Assembly (NCBI GenBank): GCA_023450335.1
Contig: JAEXHA010000062.1
Coordinates: 1-23,842, forward strand
Source of the DNA: Actinomycetes bacterium
GTDB lineage: Bacteria > Actinomycetota > Actinomycetes > Actinomycetales > Microbacteriaceae
DNA length: 23,842 nt
Reading direction: 5' to 3'
Shown here: in pieces, positions 7,250 through 14,337 of the stretch
How the letters are laid out: the number at the start of each line of letters is the position of its first letter
Position numbering within the stretch: the first letter of the stretch is position 1
Notes under the pieces: model-generated
Database searches by the model: none
Seen by the model: the letters and a program-made list of their open reading frames with translations, nothing else
What the model was told of the DNA's origin: nothing
Position numbers and translations under genes: made by a program

Positions 7250-8701
7250 TCAGCCGGCGAGGCCGAACAGCTCCAGCGGATGACTGAGCCGCCACCAGGC
7301 GCTGGGCGGTTCGATGTCGTCGGTGAGGGTGAGATCGATCGCGTCGGCGTCGAGCGGACCGGCGTAGGTGAGGGTGCCGACCGTCGCGCCAGCGGTGCGC
7401 GCCTCGTCGAGCGTGAACTGGGCCTCGACCTCGGCGGTGCCGCCGTTCCACAGCACGACCGAGCCCGCGGCATCCGTCACCACCTCGGCGGTCGCGCCCC
7501 ACGCGGTCGAGACCGTCCCGGCCACGGTGCCCGCCGGGAGCGTGGCCGGCACCGACACCTCGGCGGCCAGCTGCTCGAGCAGTCGCGCGCTCTCGCTGTC
7601 GCGCAGCGCGTCGGTGGGCTGGCCGAGCACCGCGGCGTACAGCCGCACCGGAGTCTCGCCGACGGTGATGTCCTGGGCCGACAGCAGGTTGTACCACTCC
7701 CACAGGCCGCCGGTCTTGACCCCTCGCATCGACGGGTCCTCGAGCAGGTCGTTCGTGTTCTCGACGTCGCCGGCGCCGGGCAGCTCGACCGCCTGCGTGC
7801 GCACGATCTCGGCGACGACGGGGTGCGCCAGCGCCAGGTCGGCCAGACGCAGCAGGGTGGTGGGGTCTGCGGCATTCGCCTCGAGGATGCCGGTGGGCTC
7901 GACCACGGTGATGCCGTCGAGCCCGTGCGCGCTCAGCCAGGTGCGCGCCGCGTTCGCGAACACCTCGTCGCTGGGCCACAGCTCCTGCGCGAGCCGCTCG
8001 GTGTAGTTGCCCGCCGAACCCATCAGGATGCCCTGCAGCAGCTGATACTGCGTGAGCGTGCCGTCGACGGGCACGTCGAGGGCCGACTCCCCACGGGCGC
8101 GGAAGTTCCAGTAGTCGACGCGGTCGGCGTAGGTGAACGCGAACTCCTGCCCGGTCTGCCCGACCTCGAGCGGCAGCTGCTCGAGAGCCATCAGTACCGT
8201 GACGACCTTCGTTATGCTCGCCATCGACGATGCCTCGGTGGTGGATGCCGCGGTCTGGGCGATCCCGTCGACGCCGGCCGCCGCCGAGCCGGCCTCGGGC
8301 CAGGTCAGAGCCGACGCGGCCGCGGTCACCGGGGCGATCTCGGCGGCGGTCACTGTCGGGGCGACGGCGGTCAATGGCCACAGCAGGGCGGCGACGACGT
8401 AGCCGCCCCCCACGGCCAGCAGCGAGCCGATCGGGATGAGCACCCGCGGACGCAGTGCCGCCCGTCGCGGTCGGCGGGCGAGCAGGTCGCCGGAGCCGTA
8501 GGCGACGGGGCGCAGGGGACCCAACGCGGTCGGGTCGACCCAGGCCAGCGCCGTGGGCGCCTCGGGCTCGTCGCGGCCTGGTGCGGCGGGAGCGGGGTCG
8601 GCGCCGGTCACGGTAGTGAAGACCTCGAGGTCGTCGACGTCCGAGGTCGCAGCTGCACGGCGGGCTCGCCGCGTCAGCGGGGGCGCGTCGTCCAGAGTCA
8701 C
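7250..8701 (-). CDS. D-alanyl-D-alanine carboxypeptidase-like protein (peptidase S11), type II membrane anchor
   Basis: 483 aa. S11 enzymes trim the terminal D-Ala of peptidoglycan pentapeptides outside the membrane. Residues 1-85 are a cytosolic, charged, Pro/Ala-rich region; one transmembrane helix follows (about 86-110), then the extracellular catalytic domain and a C-terminal beta-rich domain from about 383. Motif 1 is S-I-T-K (162-165) in A-S-I-T-K-V-V-T-V-L-M-A-L-E. Motif 3 is K-T-G (329-331). Motif 2, normally S-x-N, reads S-A-G-N (229-232): aligned on N-Y the Asn is replaced by Gly. The start GTG 8701 is set by TATTTT exactly 6 bases upstream on this strand (8708-8713); longer frames would run through the divergent riboswitch. 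Activity is uncertain because of motif 2. Confidence 0.82.
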   Translation of the reverse strand: MTLDDAPPLTRRARRAAATSDVDDLEVFTTVTGADPAPAAPGRDEPEAPTALAWVDPTALGPLRPVAYGSGDLLARRPRRAALRPRVLIPIGSLLAVGGGYVVAALLWPLTAVAPTVTAAEIAPVTAAASALTWPEAGSAAAGVDGIAQTAASTTEASSMASITKVVTVLMALEQLPLEVGQTGQEFAFTYADRVDYWNFRARGESALDVPVDGTLTQYQLLQGILMGSAGNYTERLAQELWPSDEVFANAARTWLSAHGLDGITVVEPTGILEANAADPTTLLRLADLALAHPVVAEIVRTQAVELPGAGDVENTNDLLEDPSMRGVKTGGLWEWYNLLSAQDITVGETPVRLYAAVLGQPTDALRDSESARLLEQLAAEVSVPATLPAGTVAGTVSTAWGATAEVVTDAAGSVVLWNGGTAEVEAQFTLDEARTAGATVGTLTYAGPLDADAIDLTLTDDIEPPSAWWRLSHPLELFGLAG

Positions 8702-8707
8702 TCGTAC

Positions 8708-8713
8708 AAAATA
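8708..8713 (-). promoter_or_regulatory. -10 element (TATTTT) of the carboxypeptidase gene
   Basis: On the minus strand TATTTT (8713 to 8708) is followed by 6 bases and GTG 8701, so the mRNA is probably leaderless. It is the most AT-rich hexamer in this region. Its expected -35 position coincides with the plus-strand -10 of the riboswitch transcript. Confidence 0.6.
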
Positions 8714-8730
8714 CCCCGTCGCGACGTGGC

Positions 8731-8736
8731 TATACT
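8731..8736 (+). promoter_or_regulatory. -10 element (TATACT) of the TPP-riboswitch transcript
   Basis: TATACT is a near-consensus -10, with TG three bases before it (8727-8728). Transcription should begin about 8743, just before the aptamer. There is no recognisable -35: the position 17 bp upstream is AAAATA, which is the opposite-strand -10. Confidence 0.6.
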
Positions 8737-8745
8737 CGGGGGCGA

Positions 8746-8838
8746 CAACCACGGGAGTCCGGTGAGCCGGGCTGAGAGGGAGCGACCCACGCTTCGACCG
8801 TCGAACCTGATCCGGATCATGCCGGCGCAGGGAGGAGA
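8746..8838 (+). ncRNA. TPP riboswitch (THI element)
   Basis: The conserved thi-box is complete. P3 is formed by GTCCGG and CCGGGC, followed by CTGAGAGG (8772-8779). After a variable arm comes GAACCTGATCCGG (8803-8815), ATCATGCCGGCGCAGGGAG (8816-8834), with the pyrophosphate- and pyrimidine-binding segments all in place. The 3' edge of the aptamer runs into GGAGGAG (8831-8837), the ribosome-binding site 6 bases before ykoE's ATG 8844. Binding of TPP would therefore be expected to hide the RBS and repress translation of the transporter; no separate terminator hairpin is seen, so control is probably translational. Class recognition is certain; mechanism is inference. Confidence 0.95.
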
Positions 8839-8843
8839 GATAC

Positions 8844-9470
8844 ATGCACGCATCCGCGTCCCCATCCACCGTCCGTCCCACCACGAACCGCTTCCGCTGG
8901 CGGGTCGTCGACATCGTCGTGGCGAGCGTCCTCGGCGTCGCGTCGGGACTGATCTTCCTGCTGTGGAACATCGGCTACCTCGGCCCGAAGGCGCTCATCG
9001 AGCCGCTGCTGCCGGGTCTGCAGGGTCTGCTCGACGGCCCGTGGCTGTTCGCCGGCGTGCTCGGCGCCCTCATCATCCGCAAGCCCGGCGCCGCCATCTA
9101 CACCGAGACGCTCGCTGCGGTCGTCTCGGCGTTGGTCGGCAACCAGTGGGGTGGCTTCCTCACGATCGAAGCCGGTCTCATTCAAGGGCTCGGTGCCGAG
9201 ATCGTCTTCCTCATCGTGGCGTACAGACTGTGGTCACTGCCGGTCGCGGTGGTGGCCGGTGCCGGGGCGGGCATCGCCGGAGCGGTCAACAACCTGATCC
9301 TCTGGTACGCCGGATCGGATGCCACGTTCACCATCGTGTACCTCGTCTCGTCGACGCTGTCGGGCGCCGTCATCGCCGGCGGCGGGGCATGGCTCATCGC
9401 CCGTGGGCTCGCAGCCACCGGGGCGCTCGACCGCTTCGCGTCGGGACGCGCCGCGCGCGAACGCGTCTGA
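8844..9470 (+). CDS. ykoE: ECF transporter S component, thiamin/HMP-type (YkoE)
   Basis: 208 aa substrate-binding membrane subunit of an energy-coupling-factor importer. After a short Ser/Thr-rich N-terminus there are about five to six hydrophobic segments (from about residue 20: V-V-D-I-V-V-A-S-V-L-G-V-A-S-G; then ~60-75, ~90-110, ~113-150, ~160-188). Features typical of YkoE include L-L-W-N-I-G-Y, A-I-Y-T-E-T-L-A-A, N-Q-W-G-G and A-V-N-N-L-I-L-W-Y. YkoE in Bacillus relatives takes up hydroxymethylpyrimidine/thiamin and is TPP-regulated; the riboswitch directly upstream supports the same job here. GGAGGAG lies 6 bases before the ATG. First gene of ykoEDC. Confidence 0.93.
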   Translation: MHASASPSTVRPTTNRFRWRVVDIVVASVLGVASGLIFLLWNIGYLGPKALIEPLLPGLQGLLDGPWLFAGVLGALIIRKPGAAIYTETLAAVVSALVGNQWGGFLTIEAGLIQGLGAEIVFLIVAYRLWSLPVAVVAGAGAGIAGAVNNLILWYAGSDATFTIVYLVSSTLSGAVIAGGGAWLIARGLAATGALDRFASGRAARERV

Positions 9471-9472
9471 GG

Positions 9473-10924
9473 ATGACCGCCGACCCGGGCCGCCCCGCGG
9501 CGATCAGTTCCCGGGAGTGGGGGTGGCGCCACGCCTCGCGGCACGCCTGGGCATTACGCGACGTGTCGTTCGACATCGCGCCCGGCGAGCGGGTGCTGCT
9601 GCTGGGGGCGTCAGGTTCGGGAAAGTCGACGCTGCTGCACGGCCTGGCCGGTGTGCTCGGGGGTGACGACGAAGGCGAAGCGGAAGGCGCGCTGCTACTG
9701 GACGGGCGCCCGGCCGCCGGCGCGCGCGGTCGTGCGGGACTCGTGCTGCAGGACCCCGACTCGCAGGTGATCCTCGCACGGGTCGGCGACGACGTCGCCT
9801 TCGGCTGCGAGAACCTCGGCGTGCCGCGCGATGAGACCTGGCTGCGCGTGGGCGCGGCGCTCGATGCGGTCGGGCTCGACGTGCCGCAGAGCCGGCCCAC
9901 CAAGCATCTGTCGGGTGGTCAGAAGCAGCGGCTCGCCCTGGCGGGCGCCCTGGCCATGCGACCGGGCCTGCTCCTGCTCGACGAGCCGACGGCGAATCTC
10001 GACCCGGCGGGCGTGGTCGAGGTGCGCGACGCGGTCGGCGCGCTGCTCGAGCGCACCGGCACCACCTTCGTCGTCGTCGAGCACCGGACCGAGGTGTGGT
10101 TGCCCCTCGTGGACCGCGTGATCGTGCTCGGTGCCGGGGGCGTCGTGGCCGACGGCCCGCCGGACCGCGTGCTCGGCGCCGAAGGGCAGCGGCTCGCCGG
10201 GGCCGGCGTGTGGGTCCCCGGCATCCCACCCGCCGTCCCGCCGCCACCGGCGCGGACACCCGGTGACGCCCTGCTGACCGCTCGCGATCTCGCTGTCGAG
10301 CGTGTGCGCGCAGTGCCCGTGGCCACCGGCCTCGCGCTCGAGGTGCGTGCGGGAGAGGCGCTCGCGATCACGGGACCCAACGGCGCCGGCAAGTCCACGC
10401 TCGGTCTCACCCTTGCGGGTCTGCTGCCGCCGGCCGCGGGCACCGTGCACGCCGCCGACGGTCTCGCCGCCGGTGCGGGCAGCCGGCCGGTGGGCTGGAA
10501 GTCCCGCGAGCTGCTCACCCGTATCGGGATGGTGTTCCAGGATCCCGAGCACCAACTGCTCGGCCGCACCGTCCGCGCCGAGCTCGAGGTCGGGCCACGT
10601 GCCCTGGGCCTGGACGAATCCGAGACGGCCGGGCGCGTCGACGAGCTGCTGGAACGCCTGCGCCTGAGCGCGCTGGCGCGCGCGAACCCCTACACGCTGT
10701 CGGGCGGGGAGAAGCGCCGACTGACGGTGGCGGCGGCGCTGGCGACCCGCCCGCAGGTGCTCGTGCTCGACGAGCCGACGTTCGGACAGGATGCCGTGAC
10801 CTGGACCGAACTGGTCGCACTTCTGGCCGGGCTCCGCGACGACGGCCGTGCGGTGGTGACCATCACGCACGATGCGGCGGTCGTCGCGGCGCTGCACGCC
10901 CGACAGGTGGAGCTGGGCGGATGA
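9473..10924 (+). CDS. ykoD: ECF transporter ATPase, two fused ATP-binding domains (YkoD)
   Basis: 483 aa carrying both EcfA-type ATPases in one chain. Domain 1: Walker A G-A-S-G-S-G-K-S-T (45-53), signature L-S-G-G-Q (146-150), Walker B L-L-L-L-D-E-P-T (166-173). A Pro-rich linker with P-P-P-P covers about 250-262. Domain 2: Walker A G-P-N-G-A-G-K-S-T (301-309), signature L-S-G-G-E (409-413), Walker B V-L-V-L-D-E-P-T (429-436). Both sites appear complete. The ATG lies 2 bases after the ykoE stop, with GAGG just before it, so translation is coupled. A longer frame runs open upstream through ykoE, the riboswitch and the antisense of the carboxypeptidase; that extension is not real. Confidence 0.95.
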   Translation: MTADPGRPAAISSREWGWRHASRHAWALRDVSFDIAPGERVLLLGASGSGKSTLLHGLAGVLGGDDEGEAEGALLLDGRPAAGARGRAGLVLQDPDSQVILARVGDDVAFGCENLGVPRDETWLRVGAALDAVGLDVPQSRPTKHLSGGQKQRLALAGALAMRPGLLLLDEPTANLDPAGVVEVRDAVGALLERTGTTFVVVEHRTEVWLPLVDRVIVLGAGGVVADGPPDRVLGAEGQRLAGAGVWVPGIPPAVPPPPARTPGDALLTARDLAVERVRAVPVATGLALEVRAGEALAITGPNGAGKSTLGLTLAGLLPPAAGTVHAADGLAAGAGSRPVGWKSRELLTRIGMVFQDPEHQLLGRTVRAELEVGPRALGLDESETAGRVDELLERLRLSALARANPYTLSGGEKRRLTVAAALATRPQVLVLDEPTFGQDAVTWTELVALLAGLRDDGRAVVTITHDAAVVAALHARQVELGG

Positions 10925-11709
10925 CGATGCTCGACGCGCACGCGCGGACGGGATGGTTCGCGCGCATCAACCCGGTGGCCAAGCTCGCCGCCGGCGGCCT
11001 GATCGCGTTGCCGCTGATCCTCACCCTCGATGTCGTCTCGGCGGCGGTCGCCCTGGTGCTCGAGCTGCTGCTGTTCCCGTTCGCGGGTATCGGCTGGCGC
11101 GAGTTCTGGGTGCGCACCTGGCCGGTGTGGCTGGCCGCGCCGCTGACCGCGCTGACGATCGTGCTCTACGGCGAGGTTTCGGGCCAGGTGTACGTCGAGT
11201 GGCTGTTCGTGCGCATCAGCGATGGGTCGATCCTGCTGGCGACCGCCACGTTCTTCCGGGTGCTGGCCATCGCGCTGCCCTCGGTCGTGCTGTTCATCAC
11301 CGTCGATCCGACCGACCTCGCCGACGGTCTGGCCCAGATCGTGAAGCTGCCGGCACGGTTCGTCCTCGGGGCACTCGCCGGACTGCGCATGGTCGGGCTG
11401 TTCCTCGACGACTGGCGCGCGCTTGAGCTGGCGCGCCGGGCCCGCGGGATCGCCGACCGCGGCCGCGCGCGCCGCTTCGTCGGCATGGCCTTCGCGCTGC
11501 TGGTGCTGTCGATCCGCCGCGGTTCGAAGCTGGCGACCGCCATGGAGGCCCGGGGATTCGGTGCACCGGTGCGACGTACGTGGGCGCGGGCGTCGACGTT
11601 CAGGCGGCGCGAATGGATGCTGGTGGCGATCGGCACGGCGATCGGCGTCATCGCCGTCGCCGCCGCCGTCGCGAGCGGCACCTGGAACTTCATCCTCGGT
11701 CCGTCGTAG
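10921..11709 (+). CDS. ykoC: ECF transporter T component (YkoC)
   Basis: 262 aa transmembrane coupling subunit. Hydrophobic segments lie at about residues 22-60, 66-84, 97-118 and 125-145, with a final one at about 235-256. The cytosolic coupling helices carry the two Ala-Arg-Gly motifs that dock into the ATPases: A-R-R-A-R-G-I-A-D-R-G (about 164-174) and M-E-A-R-G-F-G-A-P (about 202-210). Its ATG overlaps the ykoD stop (ATGA, 10921-10924). Together with YkoE and YkoD it forms a complete TPP-regulated importer, presumably for thiamin or its HMP precursor. Confidence 0.93.
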   Translation: MTMLDAHARTGWFARINPVAKLAAGGLIALPLILTLDVVSAAVALVLELLLFPFAGIGWREFWVRTWPVWLAAPLTALTIVLYGEVSGQVYVEWLFVRISDGSILLATATFFRVLAIALPSVVLFITVDPTDLADGLAQIVKLPARFVLGALAGLRMVGLFLDDWRALELARRARGIADRGRARRFVGMAFALLVLSIRRGSKLATAMEARGFGAPVRRTWARASTFRRREWMLVAIGTAIGVIAVAAAVASGTWNFILGPS

Positions 11710-11738
11710 TCCCGGCGCGGTTCCGTCTCCGTCCGCGC

Positions 11739-11758
11739 GGCACCGGACCCGGTGCCTT
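11739..11758. terminator. Hairpin terminator between convergent genes
   Basis: GGCACCG (11739-11745) and CGGTGCC (11750-11756) form a perfect 7-bp stem with a 4-base loop, followed by TT. It lies between the ykoC stop and the convergent YjbR-like stop and could serve both. Confidence 0.55.
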
Positions 11759-11778
11759 CAGCCGGCATCGATGCGGTC

Positions 11779-12180
11779 TCACCCGGCATCCATCAGACGA
11801 ACCAGCCGGCGCGGGGCCGTGACCCGGTACGAGGCGTCGACGAGCTCGGCGATCTCATCCCAGTCGGTGTCACCGCCCAGGTCGAGGCCGAGCCAGCCCG
11901 AGGGGCCGAGGTAGGCCGGCACCCAGAACCGCGGGTCCTGGCGCAGCGCCGGTGCGTCATCGGGCTCGGGCCGCACCATGATCGCCGCGTCGTGCGCGAC
12001 CCACTCGTCATCGATGCGCTGCGAGCCGCCGAAGTAGATGAACACCTTCTGCGTGAAGAACGCCGGCCGCCCGTGGCTGACCTTCTCGTCGGCCTCGGGG
12101 AGGGCGAGCGCGATGGTGCGCACGCGCGCCAGCAGCGGGTCGCTTTCGTCGAACATCACCGGATGCGCCATGTCGCGCAT
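11779..12180 (-). CDS. MmcQ/YjbR-family protein
   Basis: 133 aa, the normal size for this family of small CyaY-like-fold proteins sometimes described as DNA-binding; biochemical role unknown. Family features are A-L-P-E-A-D-E-K-V-S-H-G-R-P-A-F-F, the strand K-V-F-I-Y-F-G, the F-W-V-P-A-Y-L-G-P-S-G-W-L-G-L-D segment and the closing helix E-I-A-E-L-V-D-A-S-Y-R. Two ATGs lie side by side (12183 and 12180); GGAG at 12188-12191 gives 4- or 7-base spacing, and 12180 is preferred. Third of three same-strand genes, with an 83-bp gap to the upstream APH-like gene, so it may have its own promoter. Confidence 0.82.
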   Translation of the reverse strand: MRDMAHPVMFDESDPLLARVRTIALALPEADEKVSHGRPAFFTQKVFIYFGGSQRIDDEWVAHDAAIMVRPEPDDAPALRQDPRFWVPAYLGPSGWLGLDLGGDTDWDEIAELVDASYRVTAPRRLVRLMDAG

Positions 12181-12263
12181 CATTCCACTCCGCGTTCTCG
12201 TGCGCACCCCTACGCGTCGGTGCGGTGCGCGGGGCCGTGGGATGACGGCGGCCGCCGGACGGC

Positions 12264-12989
12264 TCAAGTCGCGTTCCACAGGTCGCGGTAGTAGGCGAGC
12301 CGTTCCCGGTCGGGCTCAAGGCCGTACGCCTCGATGAGGGCGTCCTCCCACCCCGGCCCGTAGTTCCACTCCGTGCTCATGGATGCCACGGCGATGTCGG
12401 CCCAGCGGTCGCCCACACCGAGGGCGCCCAGGTCGACGTGGGCGAGCCAGCGGCCGTCGTCGCCGATCAGCGTGTTGGGGCAGCAGGCATCCGCGTGACA
12501 GACGACGAGCCGTTCGACCGGCGGGGGAGTCCGCAGCGCCGCGGGGACGTCGATACCGCGGCGGGCTGCCGTGCGCAGTCGTGCCGGCACCGTCCAGTCG
12601 AACGGGCAGTCTTCGACCGGCAGCGCGTCGTGCAGTGCGCGCAGCCCTTCGCCCACCGCCCGGACGGCGACCGCGGGATCGGCCAGCCACCGGGGGTCGA
12701 CCGCCGAGAGCCCCGGCAGCGCGCGGGTCACGAGCCACTCGTGCTCCTCGTCACCGCCGACCTCGATCACCTCGGGCACCCGGATGTAACGCCCGGCCCA
12801 CTCGAGGCGCTCGGCCTCGCCCGCCATGCTCGTCTCGGCGTTGCGCGGCCCGTGCTTGATGAACCGGCCGTCGCCGGTGCGGAAGGTCAGCCCGCCCAGC
12901 TCGTTGCGCCACACCGGTGCCAGTGCGGCGCCGCGTGCGAGCAGTGCCACGGCATCGGGTACCGGCATCGGCTCGGTCGGGATCGACAT
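12264..12989 (-). CDS. Aminoglycoside 3'-phosphotransferase-family kinase
   Basis: 241 aa, slightly shorter than classical APH(3') enzymes (~264). The family transfers phosphate from ATP to a hydroxyl of small molecules. Visible are the ATP-site lysine in R-F-I-K-H-G-P (K45), Glu58, the catalytic loop H-A-D-A-C-C-P-N (165-172, with Ala where APHs usually have Gly; catalytic Asp167 and Asn172 kept) and the metal-binding H-V-D-L-G (Asp186) followed by G-V-G-D-R-W-A-D-I-A, the APH(3') hallmark. Base composition matches its neighbours and no mobile element is near, so it reads as a resident chromosomal gene; whether it confers resistance cannot be said. Start ATG 12989 has AAGGA (12998-13002) 8 bases upstream. 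Confidence 0.85.
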   Translation of the reverse strand: MSIPTEPMPVPDAVALLARGAALAPVWRNELGGLTFRTGDGRFIKHGPRNAETSMAGEAERLEWAGRYIRVPEVIEVGGDEEHEWLVTRALPGLSAVDPRWLADPAVAVRAVGEGLRALHDALPVEDCPFDWTVPARLRTAARRGIDVPAALRTPPPVERLVVCHADACCPNTLIGDDGRWLAHVDLGALGVGDRWADIAVASMSTEWNYGPGWEDALIEAYGLEPDRERLAYYRDLWNAT

Positions 12990-13047
12990 GCTCCCCATCC
13001 TTGCGTGAGTGCGCCGGCATCCGCGCGGCACCGCACGGTGCCCCGCG

Positions 13048-13392
13048 TCAACGCTCGAGCGCCGCGCGCAGCAGCAGTGCGTGATTGTGCTCGTCGTCGT
13101 GTGTCGCGTACAGCAGGGTGACGGTGTCGTGGCTGGCCAGCTTCTCGCGCAGGGCGCCCAGCGCCGCGCCGTCGCCGATCTCGGCGCGGTAGGCCTTCTC
13201 GAAGTCGGGCCACGCCATGCCCTCGTGGTGGAATGCCTTTCGCAGCTCGGACGATGGCGCGACGTCCTTGTCCCACAGGTCGACCTCCGCGCGCTCCTTC
13301 GACAGTCCTCGCGGCCACAGCCGGTCGACGAGCACCCGGAAGCCGTCGGTGGATGCCGGTTGCTCATACACCCGCTTGACTCTGATCTCCAC
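13048..13392 (-). CDS. DUF488 family protein (YeaO-like)
   Basis: 114 aa. Hallmarks of the family are R-V-Y-E, the strongly conserved V-L-V-D-R-L-W-P-R-G-L-S-K (about 21-33), D-L-W-D-K-D-V-A-P-S-S-E-L-R and F-H-H-E, and the late T-L-L-Y-A-T-H-D-D-E-H-N-H-A segment. Function unknown. The C-terminal half of the family motif with buried Tyr/Asp/His suggests a small enzyme. GTG 13392 was chosen because CAGACT ends exactly 6 bases upstream, and no RBS exists. It is divergent from the SDR operon. Codons for P-A-S-T (13349-13357 region) again use the GGATGCC word. Confidence 0.85.
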   Translation of the reverse strand: MEIRVKRVYEQPASTDGFRVLVDRLWPRGLSKERAEVDLWDKDVAPSSELRKAFHHEGMAWPDFEKAYRAEIGDGAALGALREKLASHDTVTLLYATHDDEHNHALLLRAALER

Positions 13393-13398
13393 GCCACC

Positions 13399-13404
13399 AG
13401 TCTG
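13399..13404 (-). promoter_or_regulatory. -10 element (CAGACT), leaderless start of the DUF488 gene
   Basis: Minus-strand CAGACT (13404 to 13399), then 6 bases, then GTG 13392. Same hexamer and spacing as at 1132-1137. Confidence 0.45.
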
Positions 13405-13468
13405 CCCGCGCCGCCACCTGCCCGGTAGGGTGGTCGCAGGGCTCATCAGCGTGGCACGCAGTGTCGCA

Positions 13469-13474
13469 TAGGGT
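13469..13474 (+). promoter_or_regulatory. Candidate -10 (TAGGGT) of the SDR-ECH-SDR operon
   Basis: TAGGGT sits in GCATAGGGTGGA (13466-13477), a 12-mer repeated exactly at 22758-22769 before another gene. Here the transcript would have a leader of about 24 bases with a good RBS. A second TAGGGTGG lies at 13426-13433. No clear -35. Confidence 0.4.
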
Positions 13475-13504
13475 GGAACGCGATACCAGTTCGAGGGAGA
13501 ACGC

Positions 13505-14266
13505 ATGGAGATTGCCGGAGCATCCGCACTCGTCACCGGAGGCGCCAGCGGCCTGGGTCTGGCCACTGCCCGCCGCCTCGCCGCCGCGGGCGCGCACGTC
13601 ACGATCGTCGACCTGCCCGGCTCGGCCGGCGCCGACGTCGCCGCAGAGCTGGGCGGCACGTTCGCCGCCGCCGATGTCACCGACCCCGGCCAGGTCGCCG
13701 CCGCCGTCGCGGCCGCCGGTGAGCACGGCCCGCTGCGTGTCGTCATCAACTGCGCCGGCATCGCGCCGCCCGCGAAGGTGCTCGACCGTGACGGCAATCC
13801 GTCGCCGCTGGCCGATTTCGAGAAGGTCGTGCGCGTCAACCTCGTCGGTACCTTCAACGTCATCGGCCAGGCCTCGGCGGCCATCGCGAAGACCGAGCCC
13901 ACGGCGTCCGGTGATCGAGGGGTCATCGTCAATACGGCATCGGTCGCCGCCTTCGACGGTCAGATCGGCCAGGCGGCCTACTCGAGCAGCAAGGGCGGCG
14001 TCCACGCGATGACCCTGCCGATCGCGCGTGAATTGGCGCGCTATGGCATCCGCGTGTGCACGATCGCCCCCGGCATCATGCAGACCCCCATGCTCGCCGG
14101 CCTTCCCGAGGCCGCGCAGGCCAGCCTCGGCCAGCAGGTGCCGTACCCGTCGCGCGTCGGACAGCCGGACGAGTACGCGAACCTCGCCCTGCAGATCATC
14201 GACAACGGCTACCTCAACGGCGAGACGATCCGCCTCGACGGTGCCATCCGCATGGCACCGAAGTAG
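13505..14266 (+). CDS. SDR dehydrogenase, 3-hydroxyacyl-CoA dehydrogenase type-2-like
   Basis: 253 aa short-chain dehydrogenase. The cofactor glycine motif T-G-G-A-S-G-L-G (11-18) and Asp36 after the second strand favour NAD(H). N-C-A-G is at 82-85, catalytic Ser146, and Y-S-S-S-K (Tyr159, Lys163). The N-terminus, the long insertion at R-D-G-N-P-S-P-L-A-D-F and the end G-E-T-I-R-L-D-G-A-I-R-M resemble HSD17B10/type-2 3-hydroxyacyl-CoA dehydrogenases, which act on short and branched 3-hydroxyacyl-CoAs such as 2-methyl-3-hydroxybutyryl-CoA. GAGGGAG (13493-13499) lies 5 bases before the ATG. First gene of a three-gene operon whose partners are also acyl-CoA enzymes. Confidence 0.87.
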   Translation: MEIAGASALVTGGASGLGLATARRLAAAGAHVTIVDLPGSAGADVAAELGGTFAAADVTDPGQVAAAVAAAGEHGPLRVVINCAGIAPPAKVLDRDGNPSPLADFEKVVRVNLVGTFNVIGQASAAIAKTEPTASGDRGVIVNTASVAAFDGQIGQAAYSSSKGGVHAMTLPIARELARYGIRVCTIAPGIMQTPMLAGLPEAAQASLGQQVPYPSRVGQPDEYANLALQIIDNGYLNGETIRLDGAIRMAPK

Positions 14267-14292
14267 ACCGCTTCGCTCCGACACGCGCCCGA

Positions 14293-14325
14293 CACCCGCC
14301 CTGCACCCGCCCTGCCCCAGCCCTG
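14293..14325 (+). repeat. Three tandem 11-bp C-rich units
   Basis: CACCCGCCCTG occurs twice in tandem (14293-14303, 14304-14314) followed by a degenerate third unit CCCCAGCCCTG (14315-14325). It fills most of the 71-bp gap between the first SDR and the ECH-like gene, just before the AAGGAG at 14328. C-rich and G-poor, so a Rho-utilisation role is conceivable. Confidence 0.5.
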
Positions 14326-14337
14326 ACAAGGAGACCC

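Noticed and set aside
7217..10924. Very long plus-strand open frame (about 1235 codons)
   Set aside because: Only its last part (from 9473) is ykoD. The rest is antisense to the carboxypeptidase, crosses the riboswitch and overlaps ykoE; it stays open because of GC bias.
12264..12989. Acquired aminoglycoside-resistance gene
   Set aside because: Base composition matches neighbours and there is no transposase, integron or repeat around it; chromosomal APH-like kinases of unknown substrate are common in actinobacteria.
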